Positions 28,116 to 37,447 of a stretch of DNA of 64,000 bases are shown one piece after another. A program made the position numbers and the translations under genes. Where the stretch lies: positions 62,001 through 126,000 of the forward strand of contig CAYZYG010000001.1 of the NCBI GenBank assembly GCA_964481395.1, read 5' to 3'. This DNA is from JBFMFH01 sp964481395 (GTDB lineage: Bacteria; Acidobacteriota; Vicinamibacteria; Vicinamibacterales; JAKQTR01). Under the pieces are notes generated by a model. The model ran no database searches, had not been told where the DNA came from, and saw only the letters and a program-made list of their open reading frames with translations. Each line of letters opens with the position of its first letter. The first letter of the stretch is position 1.

Positions 28116-29420
28116 TCAGTGGCGTTCGCCGCCTCGAATCCGTAGCTGTGAGAGCATCACTGCCGCCAGCAGAGCCAGCACCGCGCCGGTGAGGAACGCC
28201 GCGCGCGCGCCGGCGGCCTTCCAAATCGCGCCGAATGCCACGCTCGCGAGCAACGCGCCGATGCCGGCGACGGCGTGGTACCAGCCGAACGCCAGCCCCC
28301 GAGCCTCAGCCGGCGCGATGTCGGCGACGAGGGCCTTCTCGACCGCTTCGGTCAGACCGTAGTAGATGCCGTACGCGAGAAACACCGGCACCAGCGTCAG
28401 CGCCGACGAGGAGTACGCGAACCCGACGTAGACCGCCGCGTAGAACAGCCATCCAATCGAGATGATGCGGCGCCGGTCGAACCGGTCCGAGAGCCGTCCC
28501 CCAATGGGCGACGCGCTCGCTTTCACCACGTGGAGCGCGGCCCAGAGAATGGGAATCCACGCCGCTCCGATGCCCGCATCGCTCAGGCGCAGCAGCAGAA
28601 ACGCATCCGTCGAGTTCCCCAGCGCGAACACGGTCAAGACGATGAGGTAGTGACGGAACGTGGGGCCGAGCCGCCCGGCCCCGCCCGTCGAGTCGTCGAT
28701 GCGTGCCTGGATTCCCGCGTCCGCGGGAATGACGGCGTGGTGGTCGGGTGGTTTGGCAGGCACGCGGCCCGTTGGTGGCAGCGTATCGGAACCGGTCCCC
28801 GGTCCCCGGCCCCCGGCCCCCGACATGTCCGGCACCGGCACCAGCATCCCCACCGCGATCGCCCCGGGAATCACCGTCAGCAGGAACAGCGTCCGGTAGT
28901 CATCAGGAGAGATCCACAGGAACGCGGAGGCGAGCAGCGGGCCCACCACCGCCCCCGCGTGGTCCATCGCCCGGTGCAGGCCAAAGACGTATCCGCGGGA
29001 GGCGGGATCCGCCCACGACGCCAGCAGGGCATCCCGCGGCGCGCTCCGAATGCCCTTCCCCACGCGATCCGCCAGGCGCACGGCCAGCACGTGCGGCCAT
29101 GTCGTCGCGAACGCGATGAGGGGCCGCGCGGCAGACGACAGGCTGTAGCCCGCCACCACGAGCGGCTTGCGGCGCCGCCAGCGATCCGACAGCCGACCCG
29201 AGACGATCCGGAGGATGGCGTTGAGACCTTCGGCCGCGCCCTCGATGAGCCCCAGCGCGAATGCGCCTCCGCCCACGACGCGAGTGAGGAACAGCGGCAG
29301 CAACGGATAGACCGCCTCCGACGCCGTGTCGGTGAAGAAGCTGGTCCACGACACGAGCCAGACCGGACGCGGAAGCTTCGGCCGCGCTCCGAAGAAGCCG
29401 CTTCGCCCGTCGGCCATCAC
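28116..29420 (-). CDS. MFS transporter with mobile-repeat insertion in its central loop
   Basis: 434 residues, 12 helices in two halves. Both halves keep the MFS motif-A-like loop (RLSDRWRRRKP and RLSDRFDRRRI). The cytoplasmic loop between TM6 and TM7 carries about 45 extra residues (around 199-245). Its DNA is an ACCGGGG-type heptamer run (28796-28824) followed by a dRS3-like palindrome (28711-28730) read in frame as VIPADAGIQ. The frame is unbroken, so the protein is probably made. Substrate unknown. Confidence 0.88.
   Translation of the reverse strand: MMADGRSGFFGARPKLPRPVWLVSWTSFFTDTASEAVYPLLPLFLTRVVGGGAFALGLIEGAAEGLNAILRIVSGRLSDRWRRRKPLVVAGYSLSSAARPLIAFATTWPHVLAVRLADRVGKGIRSAPRDALLASWADPASRGYVFGLHRAMDHAGAVVGPLLASAFLWISPDDYRTLFLLTVIPGAIAVGMLVPVPDMSGAGGRGPGTGSDTLPPTGRVPAKPPDHHAVIPADAGIQARIDDSTGGAGRLGPTFRHYLIVLTVFALGNSTDAFLLLRLSDAGIGAAWIPILWAALHVVKASASPIGGRLSDRFDRRRIISIGWLFYAAVYVGFAYSSSALTLVPVFLAYGIYYGLTEAVEKALVADIAPAEARGLAFGWYHAVAGIGALLASVAFGAIWKAAGARAAFLTGAVLALLAAVMLSQLRIRGGERH
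28711..28730. repeat. dRS3-like palindrome inside the MFS gene
   Basis: ATTCCCGC-GTCC-GCGGGAAT with the usual flanks (CTGG before, GACGG after). It encodes part of the VIPADAGIQ segment of the MFS loop and is followed at 28796-28824 by a heptamer run. Confidence 0.88.
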
Positions 29421-29421
29421 G

Positions 29422-30552
29422 TCACGCCTTCAGGAAGAGGTTCCGCCGGTACATGACGAACAGCACGATCCACAGCACCGCGAGATTCGCCAGGGCGAAG
29501 AGCAGCGACGTGTTGTACGGGCTCCCCAGCGGCACGAACCACGTCCGATAGGCGTACGTCAGCCATGAAATCGTCTGGCCATCGGGCCCACTGGTCTTGT
29601 GGAAGATCAGGAACTTCGTCGCCAAGCCCGACAGCACGAACAGCGCAATCGCATTCAAGCCCAGCACCTCGAACGGCCATCCCCACCTCGCCCAGCCGCG
29701 CACATCGACGAGCGCGTAGCACAACGCCAGGAACACGGCTGCGCACCCTCCGGTGAACCAGACGTACGAACTCGTCCAGAGGTTCTTGTTGATGGGAAAC
29801 GCGAACCCCCACGCCCAGCCGACCAGCATGGCCGCGAGGCCTGCGCCCGCCAGCCACATGGCCTTCCGGCGCGGTGCCGCCTGCGACCCCAGCCACAGCC
29901 CGGCCACGGTGCCGAGCAGCGTCGTCGCCATCGCGGGAAACGTGCTCAGCAGCCCTTCGGGATCCCACGTCTTCGACTGGACCCACAGGTGCCCGCCCAG
30001 CAGCGTGCGGTCGATGTACGCGCCGAGGTTGCCCGACGGCGACAGGTCCCCCGCCGTCCCGCCAGGCGGCGGCACCAGCATCATCACCGCCCAATACCCG
30101 AGCGTGAGCCCGACGGCCCAGGCGAGCAGCCGCCCGCCGTGGGCAAGCCGCCGGCCGTCATCGCTCGCGGCACCGGGCGCGGTGAAGCGGTAGAGAAACG
30201 CGACCACCAGGTAGCAGACGGCGATCCGCTGGAGGACGCCCGGAATGCGAACGACCGAGACATCCCACCTGGGATAGAGCGCGAGGATCATCCCGAGTCC
30301 GAAGATCACCACCGCACGCCGCACGATCGTCCACGGATCTCCCATCGTCGACCTCGACATGGTCATTGACACGCCGACGATGAAGAGGAAGAAGGGGAAA
30401 ATGAGATCCGTCGGGGTGCACCCGTGCCATGCGGCGTGGAGCAGCGGGGCGTACACGTGCCCCCAGTCGCCGGGATTGTTCACGACGACCATGCCGGCCA
30501 TCGTCAGGCCGCGGAACACGTCGAGAGACCTGAGCCGGGTCGCGGGGTTCAC
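29422..30552 (-). CDS. HGSNAT-like membrane acyltransferase (DUF5009/DUF1624 family)
   Basis: 376 residues with about ten membrane helices. The N-terminus RLRSLDVFRGLTMAGMVVVNN and HAAWHGCTPTDLIFPFFLFIVG match the heparan-alpha-glucosaminide N-acetyltransferase family, which moves acetyl groups from cytoplasmic acetyl-CoA to sugars across the membrane. In bacteria the acceptor is unknown. The stop lies one base before the MFS start on the same strand, so the two may be co-transcribed. Confidence 0.88.
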   Translation of the reverse strand: MNPATRLRSLDVFRGLTMAGMVVVNNPGDWGHVYAPLLHAAWHGCTPTDLIFPFFLFIVGVSMTMSRSTMGDPWTIVRRAVVIFGLGMILALYPRWDVSVVRIPGVLQRIAVCYLVVAFLYRFTAPGAASDDGRRLAHGGRLLAWAVGLTLGYWAVMMLVPPPGGTAGDLSPSGNLGAYIDRTLLGGHLWVQSKTWDPEGLLSTFPAMATTLLGTVAGLWLGSQAAPRRKAMWLAGAGLAAMLVGWAWGFAFPINKNLWTSSYVWFTGGCAAVFLALCYALVDVRGWARWGWPFEVLGLNAIALFVLSGLATKFLIFHKTSGPDGQTISWLTYAYRTWFVPLGSPYNTSLLFALANLAVLWIVLFVMYRRNLFLKA

Positions 30553-30652
30553 GTCGGGCGCCTCCGGGAGATGCCACGCATCATGCCGCGTCCGGCGCCG
30601 GTTGAAAAGGGGAACGTTTGCAATCCGCGCGACGTGGCGCTACAACAGACCC

Positions 30653-31720
30653 ATGGCGACGCTGGCCGACTCGCTGGCCGCCCGCACCCGGGAAGGCGAC
30701 CTTTACGAGACCTACAACGGGACTTGGGTCCGGTGCTACGCCTGCGGCCATGCCTGCCCGATTCCCGACGGGGCCTCGGGCGTGTGCAAGGTCCGCTTCA
30801 ACCGCGGCGGCCGGCTGCTGGTGCCGTGGGGCTACGTGGCCGGCGCCCACTGCGATCCCGTCGAGAAGAAGCCGTTCTTCCACGTCGAGCCCGGCTCGCT
30901 CGCGTTCAGCTTCGGGATGCTGGGATGCGACCTCCACTGTGCCTACTGCCAGAACTGGCTGACCTCGCAGGCGCTCCGCGACGACGCCGCGGGCGCGCCC
31001 GTGACCGAGGCCTCTCCGTCGGCTCTGGTCCGCGCCGCCGTCCGCCAGGGGGCGCGCAGCGTCATCAGCACGTACAACGAGCCGCTGATAACGAGCGAGT
31101 GGGCCGTGGCGGTTTTCAAGGAGGCCCGGGCCGCGGGCCTGCGGACCGGGTTCGTTTCGAACGGTCACGGCACGCCCCAGGCCATCGAGTACCTGACCCC
31201 ATGGCTCGATCTCTTCAAGATCGATCTGAAGGGTTTCAATGACCGCAAGTACCGAAAGCTGGGCGGTCGGCTGCAGCCCGTGCTCGACACGATTCAACGG
31301 GCGCACGGGGCGGGCCTGTGGGTCGAGATCGTGACGCTGCTCGTCCCCGGCTTCAACGACACCCCGGACGAGATCCGGGACCTCACGGCTTTCATCGCGT
31401 CCGTCTCGTCCGACATCCCGTGGCACGTCACGGCATTCCACGCCGACTACAGGATGGGTGACACGCCGGACACGACGGGCGCGATGCTGCGCCGGGCCGC
31501 AGACATCGGCCGCGCCTCAGGGCTGCGTTATGTCTACGCGGGGAACATGCCCGGGCGGGTCGGCCATCTGGAAGACACGCGATGCCCGTCCTGCGGTGAG
31601 CGGCTCGTCGAACGCACGGCCTACCGGATCCATGCCGATCGCCTGACAGACGACGGCCGCTGCCCCTCGTGCGCCGCCGTCATCCCCGGTCGCTGGCGAC
31701 CACCCGCCCCTGTCGCCTGA
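30653..31720 (+). CDS. amrS: AmmeMemoRadiSam-system radical SAM enzyme
   Basis: 355 residues from ATG 30653. An N-terminal Cys-rich motif (CYACGHACP...C) precedes the radical SAM site CDLHCAYC (C92, C96, C99), and two more CxxC pairs near the C-terminus form a rubredoxin-like site (CPSC, CPSC). This order is that of AmrS, which normally works with AmmeMemoRadiSam A and B (Memo-like) proteins; neither is in the window. Product chemistry is unknown. The last codons (...PPAPVA) and the stop lie at the edge of the heptamer array, so the C-terminus may have been reshaped by it. Confidence 0.9.
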   Translation: MATLADSLAARTREGDLYETYNGTWVRCYACGHACPIPDGASGVCKVRFNRGGRLLVPWGYVAGAHCDPVEKKPFFHVEPGSLAFSFGMLGCDLHCAYCQNWLTSQALRDDAAGAPVTEASPSALVRAAVRQGARSVISTYNEPLITSEWAVAVFKEARAAGLRTGFVSNGHGTPQAIEYLTPWLDLFKIDLKGFNDRKYRKLGGRLQPVLDTIQRAHGAGLWVEIVTLLVPGFNDTPDEIRDLTAFIASVSSDIPWHVTAFHADYRMGDTPDTTGAMLRRAADIGRASGLRYVYAGNMPGRVGHLEDTRCPSCGERLVERTAYRIHADRLTDDGRCPSCAAVIPGRWRPPAPVA

Positions 31721-31955
31721 CGCCTGCCGCCTGACGCCTGCCGCCTGACGCCTGCCGCCTGACGCCTGCCGCCTAACGCCTGCCGCCTCTCGCCTGTCGC
31801 CTGCTCTTCCCCTGTCGCCCGCCGCCTGTCGCCTGTCGCCTGCTCTTCCCCTGTCGCCTGCCGCCTGTCGCCCGTCGCCTGCTCTCCCCCTGTCGCCTGC
31901 CGCCTGTCGCCCGTCGCCTGGTCCCCCTGTCGCCTGTCGCCTGTCGCCTGTCGCC
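31708..31955. repeat. Heptanucleotide array (CCTGTCG/CCTGACG/CCTGCCG units)
   Basis: About 248 bases of 7-base units with one-base variants. It begins at the stop codon of amrS and ends one base before a TATAAT box and the moaA start. Nothing else fits between the two genes. Confidence 0.92.
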
Positions 31956-31961
31956 TATAAT
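31956..31961 (+). promoter_or_regulatory. Candidate -10 box for moaA
   Basis: TATAAT immediately after the last heptamer unit, seven bases before the GTG at 31968. The transcript would start at or next to that GTG, giving a leaderless mRNA; no Shine-Dalgarno is present. The -35 region would lie inside the repeat. Confidence 0.45.
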
Positions 31962-31967
31962 CTCCTT

Positions 31968-32984
31968 GTGCTCGACACCCTCGGCCGGCCGCTCCGCAGC
32001 CTGCGCATCTCGGTCACCGACCGCTGCAACCTGCGCTGCGAGTACTGCATGCCGGAAGACGATTACGTGTGGCTGGAGCGGGACCATCTGCTGCACTTCG
32101 AGGAGATCTCCCGTGTCGTCGATGCTTTCACGTCCCTCGGGGTCGACAAGATCCGCCTGACCGGCGGCGAGCCGCTCCTGCGCCGCGATCTGCCGCGCCT
32201 GGTCGCGATTCTCGCGGCCAAGCCGGCCGTCACCGATCTGGCCTTGACGAGCAATGCCATGCTGCTCGCGGAACAGGCCGTGCCGCTGCGCGCGGCGGGC
32301 CTGATGCGCCTCAACGTGAGCCTCGACACCCTGCGACCGGATCGGTTCCGGGCGCTGACCCGCCAGGACGAGCACGACCGTGTCATGGCCGGCATCCGCT
32401 CGGCCGCCGGCCTGTTCGACGATCTCAAGATCGACACCGTCGTCATGCGCGGCGTCAACGACGACGAACTCGAGGCCATGCTCGATTTCGGAGCGGGCAT
32501 TGGCGCCGAAGTCCGGTTCATCGAGTACATGGACGTCGCCGGCGCGACACGATGGTCGGCCGATCTCGTGCTGTCTCGCCGCGAGATGCTGGACCGTCTC
32601 CGGGAGCGATTCGGTGCCATCTCACCGATCGACGAACCCGGATCGACCGCGCCCGCCGATCGCTATGCCCTTCCGGACGGCCGGCCCTTCGGCGTCATCT
32701 CGTCGACGACGGAGCCGTTCTGCCGCTCGTGCGACCGCGCCCGGCTGACCGCCGACGGAGTGTTCTTCACGTGTCTCTACGCCACCGGTGGGCTCGCGCT
32801 GCGCGATCAGATTCGCGCGGGGGCCACGCCAGAGGAAATCGCGAGTCTCGTGCGGGATCGGTGGCTGGTCCGAACCGACCGCGGTGCCGAGGAACGGCTC
32901 CAGATCAGGGATCGCGCCGTCTACCTGCCGCTCGCGACTTTGCGAGCGAACCCGCACCTCGAAATGCACAAGCGCGGCGGGTAG
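31968..32984 (+). CDS. moaA: GTP 3',8-cyclase MoaA (molybdopterin synthesis)
   Basis: 338 residues from GTG 31968. The radical SAM cluster site is C20-x3-C24-x2-C27 (CNLRCEYC); the second 4Fe-4S site is FCRSCDR...FFTC (Cx2Cx13C). The protein ends in Gly-Gly (HKRGG), the C-terminal tail needed for catalysis in MoaA. It makes 3',8-cyclo-GTP, the first committed molybdenum-cofactor step. No other moa gene is adjacent. A heptamer array directly upstream occupies the promoter region. Confidence 0.96.
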   Translation: MLDTLGRPLRSLRISVTDRCNLRCEYCMPEDDYVWLERDHLLHFEEISRVVDAFTSLGVDKIRLTGGEPLLRRDLPRLVAILAAKPAVTDLALTSNAMLLAEQAVPLRAAGLMRLNVSLDTLRPDRFRALTRQDEHDRVMAGIRSAAGLFDDLKIDTVVMRGVNDDELEAMLDFGAGIGAEVRFIEYMDVAGATRWSADLVLSRREMLDRLRERFGAISPIDEPGSTAPADRYALPDGRPFGVISSTTEPFCRSCDRARLTADGVFFTCLYATGGLALRDQIRAGATPEEIASLVRDRWLVRTDRGAEERLQIRDRAVYLPLATLRANPHLEMHKRGG

Positions 32985-33092
32985 CCCCTCGACGTCGCTC
33001 GGGACAGGCGAACGCCCCCTACCGTGCCGTCGAATGGGGCCGGTGAACATCGGTAACTGGTCCCTGGTCCCCGGTCCCCGATCCCCGCATTC

Positions 33093-34166
33093 TCACCTCC
33101 GCACCGGCGTCCAGCCGTCCGTGAAGCGCGTGCCGACCGCAAGCTGCAGGACCTCGCCGTAGTTGCGGATGCCGGTCGCCACGCGATTGGCCTTGAGGTA
33201 CTGGTCGTAGGTCCGCTGCGAAGCTTCCGTCACGAGCCGTACCAGATCGCGTTCGTCCCGACGGCGCGCCGCGTCGAGATCGTCGAGGATCGCCTGCGGA
33301 ATCCGCGCCCGGAGCGCCCGGCGGTCGTCCCGTTCCACGGCCGCCATCCCGCGCAGGACCATCGACAGCCAGGCGCTGTAGCGTGCGTGCGCGTCGCCGC
33401 GCACGCACACGAGCCAGCCGACAAACGACGCCTCCGACTCCCGGGCGAAGCCCGCCAGGTGACCCCATTCGTGCGCGAGGACCACCGGCATCTCGTGCGG
33501 CAGCAGGTTGCTGGCGAGGAAGGTCTCGAGAAAGATCGGATCGGTCATCCCGGCGACGCCGGCTCGCGTGTAGAACGGGTCGAGGAGGGTCAGCTTCGGG
33601 CGTCCGGGACGGACGGATCCCGGGACGCGCAGCGCCCGGGTCGCGTCATGGAAGGCCACCTCCAACCGACCCGCCACGACGGCGCGCGGCTCGTCCGGCA
33701 GGGGCCCGTCGCCAAGGGCCGCGCGCGCGCGAATGGACTCCGAGAGCGACAGTTCCGCGAACGCCCGGACGGCCTCAGGCGTAATCCTGGATTCGTCGAA
33801 ATCGAGCGCGGCCGTCAGCGGCTGCCGCTGGTAGTTCAGTCCCCACGCGCCGAGGAACGCGACGTACACCAGGGCGAACGCCGTGATGTACCGCCACTCC
33901 CACCTCCAGAACGTCGCCCAGTGCCGGCCCCGGCCCGCGCGCACGACCGCCACGGCGCCCCACGCCAGCCAGACGACAGCGGCGACGAGGGCTACGTCGA
34001 GCACCGCGAACGGCACCAGATTCGTGAGTCCCGTCAGCCGCCACTGCAACCAGGGGAAGACCCGTGCGCCGTAGAGATCGTCGGCGACCCAGACCGGCAC
34101 CCGCACGGCGGCAGACAGGATGGCCACCCCGAGGACGGCACGCTGGACGACCCGCGATGGACTCAT
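33093..34166 (-). CDS. DUF3810-like membrane metalloprotease candidate
   Basis: 357 residues from ATG 34166. Three or four membrane helices (about 8-25, 48-75, 95-115) precede a soluble part with HEWGH (His232, His236), a zinc HExxH site, and a downstream Glu in ARESEASF. This is the layout of the DUF3810 family of putative membrane zinc peptidases. Substrate unknown. Its stop is convergent with moaA, with 108 bases of repeat-rich sequence between. Confidence 0.8.
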   Translation of the reverse strand: MSPSRVVQRAVLGVAILSAAVRVPVWVADDLYGARVFPWLQWRLTGLTNLVPFAVLDVALVAAVVWLAWGAVAVVRAGRGRHWATFWRWEWRYITAFALVYVAFLGAWGLNYQRQPLTAALDFDESRITPEAVRAFAELSLSESIRARAALGDGPLPDEPRAVVAGRLEVAFHDATRALRVPGSVRPGRPKLTLLDPFYTRAGVAGMTDPIFLETFLASNLLPHEMPVVLAHEWGHLAGFARESEASFVGWLVCVRGDAHARYSAWLSMVLRGMAAVERDDRRALRARIPQAILDDLDAARRRDERDLVRLVTEASQRTYDQYLKANRVATGIRNYGEVLQLAVGTRFTDGWTPVRR

Positions 34167-34293
34167 AGCAGGGATTCTGACACGGGATCCGCCTCGGACG
34201 CGTCCGGAGGGGGTCACCCTGCTGCGCGGGCGCGATTCCACCGATACCACCTGAAGGCGGCGGCGTGTGCCTGCCGCCGTGGAGGACACCGGC

Positions 34294-34752
34294 ATGACAA
34301 ACCACAAACGCCGCGCGCTCCGTCTGATAACTCTCGTCGCGCTGCTCTGCCTGCCAGCGGCGGCGTGCGCCGATCTGTTCGACAATCTCTTCAAGCCCTC
34401 CTCCGAGGGGGGCGGCTCCGAGTCCGGCGGAACGACGACGACGACCGGCGTCCGGGTGACCGCCGTAACCGCCGGTGTCGATAGCGGCGCGTTCGCGGGC
34501 ACCTGCCCCAAGCGCTTCACGTTCACCGGGACGATCACGGCGAGCGAGCCTGGGACGATCTCCTACAAATGGGAACGCAGTGACGGGACGGCCACCCCGC
34601 TCGAAACGCTGATCTTCACCGGTAGCGGTTCGCTCACCGTCGTCAACGCCTGGGACGTGGCGTCGACCGGCAACGGGTGGGCCCGCGTCAAGACGATGTC
34701 GCCGAACGAGGTCACATCGAACCAGGCCGGATTCACCCTGACCTGCCAGTAG
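34294..34752 (+). CDS. Small predicted lipoprotein with an Ig-like domain
   Basis: 152 residues from ATG 34294, preceded by GGAGGAC. Signal peptide with lipobox PAAAC (Cys25), so lipid attachment is likely; cleavage after ACA is the alternative. A low-complexity linker (Gly/Ser/Thr) leads to a beta-rich domain (about 55-152) with FTFTGTI...ISYKWERSDG, the look of an Ig-like or PKD-like fold, and two Cys (about 68 and 151) that could form a disulfide. No specific function seen. Confidence 0.7.
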   Translation: MTNHKRRALRLITLVALLCLPAAACADLFDNLFKPSSEGGGSESGGTTTTTGVRVTAVTAGVDSGAFAGTCPKRFTFTGTITASEPGTISYKWERSDGTATPLETLIFTGSGSLTVVNAWDVASTGNGWARVKTMSPNEVTSNQAGFTLTCQ

Positions 34753-35168
34753 CGACGTCGCGGCCTCCAGAACACGGCGCGCTCGGCTCGACTTCGCCCC
34801 TCGGGGCTACGGCGCGGTCGGCGACCGCGCCCTACCGTTCTCGGGTACGGCAAGGTGGGACGCATCGGGTGCGGTAGGGTCGGCTCGCCGAGCCGGCCGA
34901 GCAGGCGACTCCCGAATCCCGACTCCCGTCGGATCACACCCCCGTCTACTCCCGCCGCAGGCTCCTGCCCCGCTCATCTGTGATCCTTCGCCCCTGGGGA
35001 CATCCATCGAGGACCTCGAACGGGAACGGGGAACGACATGACCGGCCCCCGATCCCGGGTCCCCGGTCCCAACGCGGATCACATCTCCGTCCACCCCGGC
35101 CGCAGGCCGCGGCGTGGCTCGTCGGTGGTATAAGGGGGCGAGCGGAACGGCCGCGCCGCCCCCTATCT
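34753..35168. other. Repeat-rich intergenic region before hypF
   Basis: 416 bases without a convincing gene. It holds a hairpin GGCGCGGTCG-G-CGACCGCGCC (34811-34831), the long dispersed repeat (34996-35125), and a GGTATAAG sequence (35126-35133) that may be the -10 region of the hyp operon. Confidence 0.7.
34996..35125. repeat. Dispersed repeat, copy A (about 110-130 bases)
   Basis: Matches 55633-55742 over most of its length: GGGGACAT, CGAGGACC, CGG-AACGGGGAAC, GGCCCCCG, CCCCGGTCCC and a final GGCCGCAGG block followed by a degenerate CTCGTC. Both copies sit in intergenic space beside regulated operons. Confidence 0.75.
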
Positions 35169-37445
35169 ATGTCCGATGAAGGCTGTCGCATCGAGGTCCG
35201 TGGCATCGTCCAGGGCGTGGGATTCCGCCCCTGGGTGTTCCGACTCGCCCAGTTGCACGGCCTCGGCGGGTGGGTTCGTAACGACGCGTCCGGCGTCACC
35301 ATCGAGGCCTTTGGACCCGCAGCCGCTCTGGATGCCTTCCTGAGGGACCTGCGCGCCGAACCGCCTCCGGCCGCCGTCATCCGGTCGGTCGAGTTCCGCC
35401 GGATTCCGCCCAGACCGGTCCGCGCGTTCGAAATCCTGGCATCGGAGGGCTCTGCGGACCGCCGCGTGTCGATTCCAGCCGATCTGCCGACCTGTGCCGA
35501 CTGCCTCGTGGAGGTCTTCGACCCGGCCAACCGGCGCTATCGGTATGCGTTCACGAACTGCACGAACTGCGGCCCACGCTTCACCATCGCCCGCGGCGTG
35601 CCGTACGACCGGCCCGCCACCACGATGGCGGCCTTCGAGATGTGCGAGGCGTGCCGGCGGGAGTACGCGTCGCCGGGCGATCGCCGTTTCCACGCCCAGC
35701 CCAACGCTTGTCCCGTCTGCGGCCCTCGCCTGATGCTGATCGACGCGACTACGCGAGCCGTCATCGAGGGCGACCCGATAGCCGAAGGCGCCCGCCTCCT
35801 GCGGGCCGGGCGCATCCTGGCCGTGAAGGGCCTCGGGGGATTCCACCTCGCGTGTGACGCCACCGCGGAGACGGCCGTCATCGAACTCCGTCGGCGAAAA
35901 CGGCGCGACGAGAAACCCTTCGCCGTCATGGTGGCCGACCTCGAGGAGGCCGGGCGTCTGGCGCGGATCGGCCCGGACGAGCGGAGGCTGCTGGACGCGA
36001 TCGAACGCCCGATCGTCATCGTGGAGCGAAGCGAAGATGCCGCTCTCGCTGCATCGGTGGCGCCCCGGAATCCGACCGTAGGCCTGCTCCTTCCCTACAC
36101 ACCCCTCCATCACCTGCTGCTCCGCGAGTGTGGACTCCCGCTCGTCATGACGTCGGGCAACGTGAGCGACGAGCCCCTCGCCTACCGCAACGACGAGGCG
36201 CTGCAACGGCTCGCGGGCATCGCCGACGCGTTTCTCCTCCACGACCGCGACATCGATACGCGCTGCGACGATTCGGTCGCCCGCGTGATCGGCGGCAGCC
36301 CGACGGTATTCCGCCGCTCGCGCGGCTACGTGCCGCGTCCCGTTCCAGTGGCACGACCGTTCCGGGCACCCGTACTGGCCTGCGGCGCCCTGCTGAAGAA
36401 CGCCTTCTGCCTCGGCATCGGGGACGCCGCCTTCCTCGGTCCGCACATCGGAGATCTCGAGAACCTCGAGACCTACGAGTCCTATCAGCACGCCATCGAG
36501 CGCATGCAGGCCTTCACGGGCGTGAGGCCGGACATCATCGCCCACGACCTGCATCCCGAGTACCTGTCGACGCAGTACGCGCGCAGTCGAGACGACGCCC
36601 GCCTCATCGCGGTCCAGCACCATCACGCCCACATCGCAGCCGTGGTGGCAGAGCACGGTCTCGACGGCCCGGTCGTCGGGGTCGCGTACGACGGGACGGG
36701 GCTGGGCCCCGACGGTACCGCCTGGGGCAGCGAAGTGCTGCTCGTCGATGGCGCCGCGTTCACGCGTCTCGCGACATTCCGTCCGCTGCGCCTCGCCGGC
36801 GGCGACACGGCGATCCGACAGGTCTGGCGCCAGGCCCTGGCCGTGCTCGTGGACGCCTTCGACGGCGATCCGCCCCTCGACCGCCTGGACCTGTTCCGCA
36901 GAGTACCCGCGACCGATCTCCGCGTGGTGGAGCAGATGCTCGAGTCCCGAATCAACTGTCCCCTCGCACACGGCGCCGGCCGGTACTTCGACGCGATCGG
37001 CGCGCTCGGCCTCGCTCGACCTGTGTCACAGTATGAGGGTCAGGTTGCGCTCGAATGGAACCTGGAAGCCGCGCCCGGCGGGCGCGGTCGTTATCCCTTC
37101 GACATCGAGTCGGATCGGGCGGTCCGGGAAGTTGACTTCCGTCCGCTCGTCCGGGCGGCCGTCGTCGATCTCACGTCCGGCGTGCAGCCGGCCCTGGTGT
37201 CGGCGCGGTTTCACAACAGCCTGGCTGAGGCGACGGCTGTGCTCGTCAGGTGCGCGTTCGCCGACCTCGGAGCGATGCCCGTCGCGCTGTCGGGTGGGTG
37301 CTTCCAGAACGCCCTGCTGACCGAACGGGTGCTCGAACAGCTTGGCGACGGCGCACACGTGATCCGGCACGCGAACGTGCCGCCTGGCGACGGCGGTCTC
37401 GCGCTTGGCCAGGCCGTGGTGGCGGGCCTGACACTCGCGGAGTGA
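35169..37445 (+). CDS. hypF: Carbamoyltransferase HypF
   Basis: 758 residues from ATG 35169. Domains in order: acylphosphatase (about 3-92, VQGVGFRPWVF), two C4 zinc fingers (about 107-185, CADC...CTNC and CEAC...CPVC), YrdC-like carbamoyl-adenylate domain (about 200-380) and the Kae1-like metal domain (about 400-755, HHHAHIAAVVAEHG and GVAYDGTG). It makes carbamoyl-AMP and passes the carbamoyl group to HypE for the cyanide ligands of NiFe hydrogenase. First gene of hypFCDEAB. Length is standard. Confidence 0.97.
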   Translation: MSDEGCRIEVRGIVQGVGFRPWVFRLAQLHGLGGWVRNDASGVTIEAFGPAAALDAFLRDLRAEPPPAAVIRSVEFRRIPPRPVRAFEILASEGSADRRVSIPADLPTCADCLVEVFDPANRRYRYAFTNCTNCGPRFTIARGVPYDRPATTMAAFEMCEACRREYASPGDRRFHAQPNACPVCGPRLMLIDATTRAVIEGDPIAEGARLLRAGRILAVKGLGGFHLACDATAETAVIELRRRKRRDEKPFAVMVADLEEAGRLARIGPDERRLLDAIERPIVIVERSEDAALAASVAPRNPTVGLLLPYTPLHHLLLRECGLPLVMTSGNVSDEPLAYRNDEALQRLAGIADAFLLHDRDIDTRCDDSVARVIGGSPTVFRRSRGYVPRPVPVARPFRAPVLACGALLKNAFCLGIGDAAFLGPHIGDLENLETYESYQHAIERMQAFTGVRPDIIAHDLHPEYLSTQYARSRDDARLIAVQHHHAHIAAVVAEHGLDGPVVGVAYDGTGLGPDGTAWGSEVLLVDGAAFTRLATFRPLRLAGGDTAIRQVWRQALAVLVDAFDGDPPLDRLDLFRRVPATDLRVVEQMLESRINCPLAHGAGRYFDAIGALGLARPVSQYEGQVALEWNLEAAPGGRGRYPFDIESDRAVREVDFRPLVRAAVVDLTSGVQPALVSARFHNSLAEATAVLVRCAFADLGAMPVALSGGCFQNALLTERVLEQLGDGAHVIRHANVPPGDGGLALGQAVVAGLTLAE

Positions 37446-37447
37446 AC

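Noticed and set aside
31708..31955. Heptamer array considered as a CRISPR array
   Set aside because: Unit length is 7 with no unique spacers and no cas genes.
34753..34980. Possible small genes in the region before hypF
   Set aside because: Frames lack start signals and lie in hairpin-rich repeat DNA.
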